NCBI GenBank assembly: GCA_945911685.1
Contig: CAMEAW010000114.1
Location: 1 to 8,974, forward strand
Direction of reading: 5' to 3'
Length of the DNA: 8,974 bases
Origin: Bordetella parapertussis
Lineage (GTDB): Bacteria > Pseudomonadota > Gammaproteobacteria > Burkholderiales > Burkholderiaceae_B
The notes under the pieces were generated by a model that saw only the letters and a list, made by a program, of their open reading frames with translations, searched no databases and had not been told where the DNA came from. This document shows, piece by piece, positions 5,176 through 8,974 of this stretch. Position 1 is the first letter of the stretch, and each line of letters begins with the position of its first letter. Position numbers and translations under genes: made by a program.

Positions 5176-5811
5176 CTAAGTGAATAATTCTTGAGCAATT
5201 TGATTGAACAATAGCTGATAAAGTTTAGGACTAAATAATTCACTATTAGAGTCGTTTGAAAAGGTTCTTATCCGAAGGTGCACTGATGTTTTGTCAACAG
5301 CTTCGTATCGCCCAGAGACAATCAATATGGGGCTAAAACTGGATTGACCGAAATGGATTTGTAATGTCCCACTTTTTGAGCCAACGACATCGCCATTCGC
5401 GCTCACCGTACGGAAGTCAGGATAAGCTCCGCCTCTACCGCCTTTGTGCCTGACCCAAGCGTTTAAAGCATTTTCAATTTCTGTTGGGCTAGTGCTAAAT
5501 TTTCTTGTTTGCAGCGCTTTTTGTTCTAGACTTGTGGGGCGAGTTAGGTCTTCGCTAGACTCCCAAAGTTGACACTTGTAATCACGAACTCTGCCGTGGA
5601 TGTTAGGGTGTTCATTCACTAGATTGATCGTGAAAAAAAAGGGATTTAACTTTCTGCATTCAAGAAGTGCGATGCCTTCAGCTTGAGTCGCGGAACCCCC
5701 GACTAATTTAATTCTATCGTGAGAAGTGATCGCCGTAGGAGTGCTGGTACAGGCTTGAAGTAGGAATAGCGCGCTTAGGGCGATTAAGCCTTTTATACGA
5801 ATGAAGATCAA
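5176..5811 (-). CDS. Predicted outer-membrane lipoprotein, QTR-motif family
   Basis: A lipoprotein of 211 residues when started at the TTG at 5811, which gives a compact signal (MIFIRIKGLIALSALFLLQAC) with lipidated Cys21. The frame is open up to a TTG at 5877, but that start would put 22 extra polar residues before the signal and overlap the upstream gene. The site before 5811 is weak (AGG, nine bases). It has the same blocks as the lipoprotein at 3845-4651: ECRK (51-54) and YKC (Cys80), then LEQKALQTRKF (95-105), then VHLRIRTF and LYQLLFNQIAQELF (177-210). It follows the nitronate monooxygenase gene by 52 bases and precedes the BamE-like gene by 109 bases. Function unknown; the pairing with a BamE-like lipoprotein suggests an envelope role. 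Confidence 0.78.
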   Translation of the reverse strand: MIFIRIKGLIALSALFLLQACTSTPTAITSHDRIKLVGGSATQAEGIALLECRKLNPFFFTINLVNEHPNIHGRVRDYKCQLWESSEDLTRPTSLEQKALQTRKFSTSPTEIENALNAWVRHKGGRGGAYPDFRTVSANGDVVGSKSGTLQIHFGQSSFSPILIVSGRYEAVDKTSVHLRIRTFSNDSNSELFSPKLYQLLFNQIAQELFT

Positions 5812-5863
5812 TTTTCTTAACCTGTTGTTCAATAGGGATTCATAGAGGTTGTATGAACCGATA

Positions 5864-6904
5864 TTAGCTTCGAGCAATCAAAAGCTCTTCTTTCAAGGCA
5901 AGCATGAGGTTCTTAGCACTGAGCTGTCTAGTTCTAGAATAGTCTTGCCCAGCCCATAAACTCTGATATTCACCATTGTTGGTTTTACCCCCCAATTGCC
6001 TAAGCGATGCTGTCAGCGTATTTTGAATTGGAAAAGGCAAAACCATTTGGCTATCCATCAATCGAATAAATTCGTTATTGATACCTCGAGCAGGTCTGCC
6101 TGAAAACCCCGTTGTAAACACTGAACCTCTGCTATGGTGCTTGAGTAAATACTCTTTATGGGCAGGCGAAGCACCTGACTCGTCACAACATAAAAAGGCT
6201 GTTCCTAATTGGGCAGCCACCGCACCAGACTTCAAGGCACTGGCTATATCGGCCCCATCCATGATTGCGCCCGCCGTGACAACGGGGATTGAAGATCCCC
6301 TCACTAATTGCTTTGTTAATTCGATCGCGGTTAATTTGTCATCCGTCTCATGAGGATTAAATATGCCTCGATGTCCGCCCGCTTCAAAGCCTTGCGCCAC
6401 AATAAAATCAGCACCTGCCTTTTCAACGGCCATTGCCTCTTTAAGGCTTGTCGCTGTTATACCAACCGCAATGCCTAACGAGCGCGCTCTCGCCATGATG
6501 CTCGGCGATGGAACTCCAAAATGGAAAGTTAAGAGGTCTGGGCAGTGTTCCCACACAGGTTTAAGTTGCTCATCAAGGTCGGGATAAAACGGCGCCTGAG
6601 GGATGGTTAATGAATATTCACCTGCAAGGGGTAAATTTTTTAATGCTTCAAGGGCTTTCTGTTGAACAGCTTGCTCGGGTAAATCAACCGAGCTGAAGAC
6701 AAAAAAATTGGCATTAATAGGGCCCTCTGTTAATGCTCTTGTCGCCGCTAAGTCTTCGTTGATTTTTTGTGCGGTGCTGTAAGCGAAACCAAAGCTACCC
6801 ACGCCGCCAGCATTAGAAACTTCAGAAGCAAGCCTTGGATTGTTGACGCCGCCAGCCATGGGCGCCTGAATAATCGGGATGGTTAACTTAGAAAACTTGA
6901 ACAC
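5864..6904 (-). CDS. Nitronate monooxygenase (2-nitropropane dioxygenase family)
   Basis: A flavin-dependent TIM-barrel enzyme of the NMO family (PF03060), which oxidises alkyl nitronates such as propionate-3-nitronate using FMN and O2. I start it at GTG 6904 (346 residues) because GGAG lies five bases upstream and the protein then opens MFKFSKLTIPIIQAPMAGG, as relatives do; the frame is open to a TTG at 6937. FMN/phosphate-binding signatures are visible: QAPMAGG near 13-19, GGVGSFGFAY near 33-42, HFGVPS, QGFEAGGHRG near 172-181 whose His is the expected catalytic base, and TAGAIMDGADIASAL then GAVAAQLGTAFL. The sequence looks intact and cytosolic. It follows the patatin gene by 62 bases on the same strand, so the two may be cotranscribed. 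The physiological substrate is unknown. Confidence 0.92.
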   Translation of the reverse strand: MFKFSKLTIPIIQAPMAGGVNNPRLASEVSNAGGVGSFGFAYSTAQKINEDLAATRALTEGPINANFFVFSSVDLPEQAVQQKALEALKNLPLAGEYSLTIPQAPFYPDLDEQLKPVWEHCPDLLTFHFGVPSPSIMARARSLGIAVGITATSLKEAMAVEKAGADFIVAQGFEAGGHRGIFNPHETDDKLTAIELTKQLVRGSSIPVVTAGAIMDGADIASALKSGAVAAQLGTAFLCCDESGASPAHKEYLLKHHSRGSVFTTGFSGRPARGINNEFIRLMDSQMVLPFPIQNTLTASLRQLGGKTNNGEYQSLWAGQDYSRTRQLSAKNLMLALKEELLIARS

Positions 6905-6966
6905 GGCGACTCCGCTGAAGATCAGCCTGATAAGCAAGGCGTTTAGAATGTGTCACTCTTGAGATC

Positions 6967-8073
6967 TTAAGCCCAAAATTCTTTAATGCTTGCAGCTTCA
7001 ATCTTTGCTCTCTCGTAGCCTGTACGTAAGGCACCTGCGATTTGCCTTGGGTCTAAAAGATCGACTCCTGGGGGCGTGCCTGCAACGACCCACTTTACTT
7101 TCGTCCCTGTTGCTTCTACATCCTTAATATTTTGAGCAATCGGATGAGGAATAGTGGTCAGCACTGCCCCCGAGATACCGTCTGTCAAAGTAATGACGAG
7201 CGCTCTTTTAGAGCCTGCTACTAGATCCACATGGGCAGGATTTGAGCAGATGCCTCCATCCATCACATAACGCTGACCCAGCAAGGTCGGCCCGGCAACA
7301 CCCGGTAACGAACTACTTGCCGCCGCCCCATGTGCCAAGGGGATGTTATTTTTTTTGGCGGTTTGTTGTCCGACTACGATTCGCTCACCCGTGTAGCAGT
7401 CAACGCCCGTTGTAAACATGCGGCTTGTGGGCCAGTCTGTTTTACTATCACCTGTTAACAGCGCGGCAACCCGTTCAATATGAGCACCGTCTAATGGATT
7501 GTCGGCGGCTAACGCAGCGTGACCGATTATTTTGCGCGTCTCAATGCTGCCATCCGTCGCACTCATGTTGATTTGGCTGGCTCTTTGCTGACTGTTATTT
7601 GCTTTAGAGACTGGTGCAATCTTGGCAAAGATCTCAGGAAACTTACCAAAAAAATCAAACTCTGTTCGTAAACGAGCAAACTGCCCCGAAAGAAGTGACG
7701 AACCCATATAAGATCCGGCAGATGTGCCAACAACCATTTCTGGGATCTTGGCCATGTCCAATCCCGCTTCAGAAAGGCCATGAAAAAAACCACAGTACCA
7801 AGCGATGTAATACTCCCCACCGCCGCCTAACACCATCGTACGATCTAAACCTGTTGCTAACTTTGAGACTGTAGGTTTGCTAGCAATTGGTATCGCTAGC
7901 CCATCATCTGCAAACAATTTTTGGGAAACTTCATTTGCCTTGAGTGTCATCGCTGGCTGAAGGTTATTCGCTTGGGCTTGGGCCGCATTCATTGCTAAAC
8001 CAGATGTACCCGTAAGAGTCACAGCGCCAACAGTAGAGGTTTTCAAAAAATTGCGACGCGAGGCTTGGGTCAT
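6967..8073 (-). CDS. Tat-exported patatin-like phospholipase
   Basis: A 368-residue predicted lipid acyl hydrolase. Start ATG 8073 is chosen over 8097 because GGAG lies five bases before it and the product opens directly with the twin-arginine signal ASRRNFLK (4-11), followed by a hydrophobic region and AQA (31-33), so the folded enzyme is expected to cross the inner membrane by the Tat route. Catalytic features of the patatin family are complete: GGGGEY oxyanion-hole loop (83-88), GTSAG nucleophile elbow with Ser118, and DGG with Asp272. A C-terminal part of about 95 residues (LTDG...PHPIAQN...GTPPGVDLLDP...GYERAK) follows the Asp. The last 98 residues are duplicated, diverged, in the remnant at 3520-3834. 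It lies 64 bases after the secreted hydrolase gene. The lipid substrate is unknown. Confidence 0.9.
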   Translation of the reverse strand: MTQASRRNFLKTSTVGAVTLTGTSGLAMNAAQAQANNLQPAMTLKANEVSQKLFADDGLAIPIASKPTVSKLATGLDRTMVLGGGGEYYIAWYCGFFHGLSEAGLDMAKIPEMVVGTSAGSYMGSSLLSGQFARLRTEFDFFGKFPEIFAKIAPVSKANNSQQRASQINMSATDGSIETRKIIGHAALAADNPLDGAHIERVAALLTGDSKTDWPTSRMFTTGVDCYTGERIVVGQQTAKKNNIPLAHGAAASSSLPGVAGPTLLGQRYVMDGGICSNPAHVDLVAGSKRALVITLTDGISGAVLTTIPHPIAQNIKDVEATGTKVKWVVAGTPPGVDLLDPRQIAGALRTGYERAKIEAASIKEFWA

Positions 8074-8137
8074 GTGGACTCCGTTAATGTTGATCATTCG
8101 TTTAAGCGGCTATCGAGGTCTTGGCGACAATTGCCGG

Positions 8138-8896
8138 TTACTTTTGATTAATTTGTAGAAATTTTCGGACAGCTAATTTGGCCTCACTGGAGAGGCTAGT
8201 ATCGTGACCTTGTCCGGCTAATAATACTTGTTCAGAGACAATTCGATTTTTCGCGAGGCGCTCGCAGGTTTTTGGTTTTCTATTTCCAGCCCGATCTCGA
8301 AACCAAGGATCATCCTCCCAATTCAAAAAGAGAAAGGGGGCTTCTCCATGTTTAATCTCAAGCCGCATATGACACCAGTAACCTGACGAAATAACAGCCC
8401 TAAACCCCTCAACAGCAGTTCGACTTACTGTCATGCCTCCCTCACTATGGCCCATCAGATAAATCTTATTCTTATCTAACCATGACAGCTTAAGAAGTTC
8501 ATCTCTTGCGTATAGCAATTCTTGATTGCGCAGCTTAAAACTATCAAACCCCTCTATGACTTGCCGCCGTTGATCGTTTGGGTCACAGTTCGAGCGCCTT
8601 CCAGGTATGGCAAAGCTATCGGGTTGAATCACGATAAATCCAAGATTTTTAATTGTTCTAGCCCACTCTCTTGAATCCTCATTTAGCCCTGTACAGCCAT
8701 GCAAATAAACCAACACTGGATACTTACTTGGTCGATTTAAAAAGTCTACCGACTTGGAAAAGATAGAATCAGGCTCATAGATCACTGCCTTTTTCCATGA
8801 CTGGCTTAGATTCTCTGTCTTCAGCAGACTTTCAAAATTCTCGGCTCGGGCCGTAAGGCAATAAATGATTGCAATAACAAAAAAAGTAGACTTCAA
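8138..8896 (-). CDS. Secreted alpha/beta hydrolase, dienelactone-hydrolase-like
   Basis: A 252-residue exported serine hydrolase. I start it at TTG 8896, where GAGGG lies seven bases upstream and the product opens MKSTFF; the frame is open to a TTG at 8902 that is too close to that site. Residues 1-18 are a Sec signal ending TARA|E. Catalytic elements of the alpha/beta hydrolase fold are in the right order: LHGCTG (65-70) as oxyanion-hole strand loop, GHSEGG (149-154) with nucleophile Ser151, an acid at Asp195 or 196 (WEDDPWF) and His231 in GQGHDTS. The HGCTG form is common in the dienelactone hydrolase family, but the DLH nucleophile is Cys, while here it is Ser, so an esterase role is more likely. 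Four other cysteines (68, 104, 175, 211) may form disulfides. It precedes the patatin gene on the same strand. Confidence 0.85.
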   Translation of the reverse strand: MKSTFFVIAIIYCLTARAENFESLLKTENLSQSWKKAVIYEPDSIFSKSVDFLNRPSKYPVLVYLHGCTGLNEDSREWARTIKNLGFIVIQPDSFAIPGRRSNCDPNDQRRQVIEGFDSFKLRNQELLYARDELLKLSWLDKNKIYLMGHSEGGMTVSRTAVEGFRAVISSGYWCHMRLEIKHGEAPFLFLNWEDDPWFRDRAGNRKPKTCERLAKNRIVSEQVLLAGQGHDTSLSSEAKLAVRKFLQINQK

Positions 8897-8952
8897 AATC
8901 AAACCCTCTTAAGTTAGAGAACGTAGCTTTTCGTTAACGCGGCAATGGCGTC

Positions 8953-8965
8953 TGCTCTAAGAGCA
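8953..8965. promoter_or_regulatory. Short perfect dyad upstream of the hydrolase gene
   Basis: TGCTCT-a-AGAGCA is a 13-base perfect dyad, 57 bases upstream of the hydrolase start in its direction of reading. It may be an operator; its short length makes chance quite possible. The rest of 8897-8974 shows no gene. Confidence 0.2.
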
Positions 8966-8974
8966 AGAGGCTTG

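Noticed and set aside
5836..5859. Terminator between the nitronate monooxygenase and the lipoprotein gene
   Set aside because: A TTCATA/TATGAA stem with a 7-base loop and a bulged GG/CC extension exists, but it is AT-rich and has no U run after it on the minus strand.
3520..7270. The two patatin segments as direct repeats of a recent transposon or recent tandem duplication
   Set aside because: They differ at about a quarter of their bases, mostly silently, which is too diverged for fresh transposition scars; no transposase or terminal inverted repeats are seen.
8074..8097. Start of the patatin gene at ATG 8097
   Set aside because: There is no ribosome binding site before it, and it adds eight residues ahead of the Tat motif; ATG 8073 has GGAG at a good distance.

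Overview
This window is an ordinary-looking piece of a bacterial chromosome, most likely from a proteobacterium. I lean towards Betaproteobacteria, but this rests on protein style only. Evidence for the group: Sec, lipoprotein and twin-arginine signals of Gram-negative type, a BamE-like outer-membrane lipoprotein, an IorB-type molybdenum hydroxylase and a SugE/Gdx-type SMR transporter. No phage, insertion sequence, CRISPR array, tRNA or rRNA is visible.

Left part (1-1441, + strand): the C-terminal 340 residues of a molybdopterin-binding hydroxylase subunit, closed by a strong intrinsic terminator at 1049-1074, then a small SMR transporter that starts on TTG. Facing it on the minus strand are two abutting genes (stop and GTG start are adjacent): a periplasmic protein joining an LprI/DUF1311-like domain to two Ltp repeats (1923-2726), then an SRPBCC/AHSA1-type cytosolic protein (1449-1922). 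The 286-base gap at 2727-3012 carries a decayed copy of the SMR promoter and 5' end. It is followed by a small secreted protein of unknown function (3013-3414, +).

Right part (3520-8896, all minus strand; reading order is right to left): a secreted alpha/beta hydrolase, a Tat-exported patatin-like phospholipase, a nitronate monooxygenase, a lipoprotein, a BamE-like lipoprotein, a second lipoprotein paralogous to the first, and finally the last 98 codons of a second patatin gene whose 5' two-thirds is missing. The intact patatin and the remnant share about 76% of bases but about 87% of residues (hand counts). The remnant is therefore an old paralogue broken after long purifying selection, not a fresh duplication. 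The three lipoproteins between them look like an envelope cassette that sits where the rest of that second patatin gene should be.

Most interesting points: the LprI-Ltp fusion (Ltp repeats are known from a phage superinfection-exclusion lipoprotein), the two sets of degenerate duplications (SMR 5' end, patatin 3' end), a perfect 22-bp palindrome inside the SRPBCC gene, a perfect 16-bp palindrome just upstream of the BamE-like gene, and the lipoprotein-BamE-lipoprotein cassette. I see no clear-cut new multi-gene system. The closest candidates are the LprI-Ltp protein and the lipoprotein cassette.
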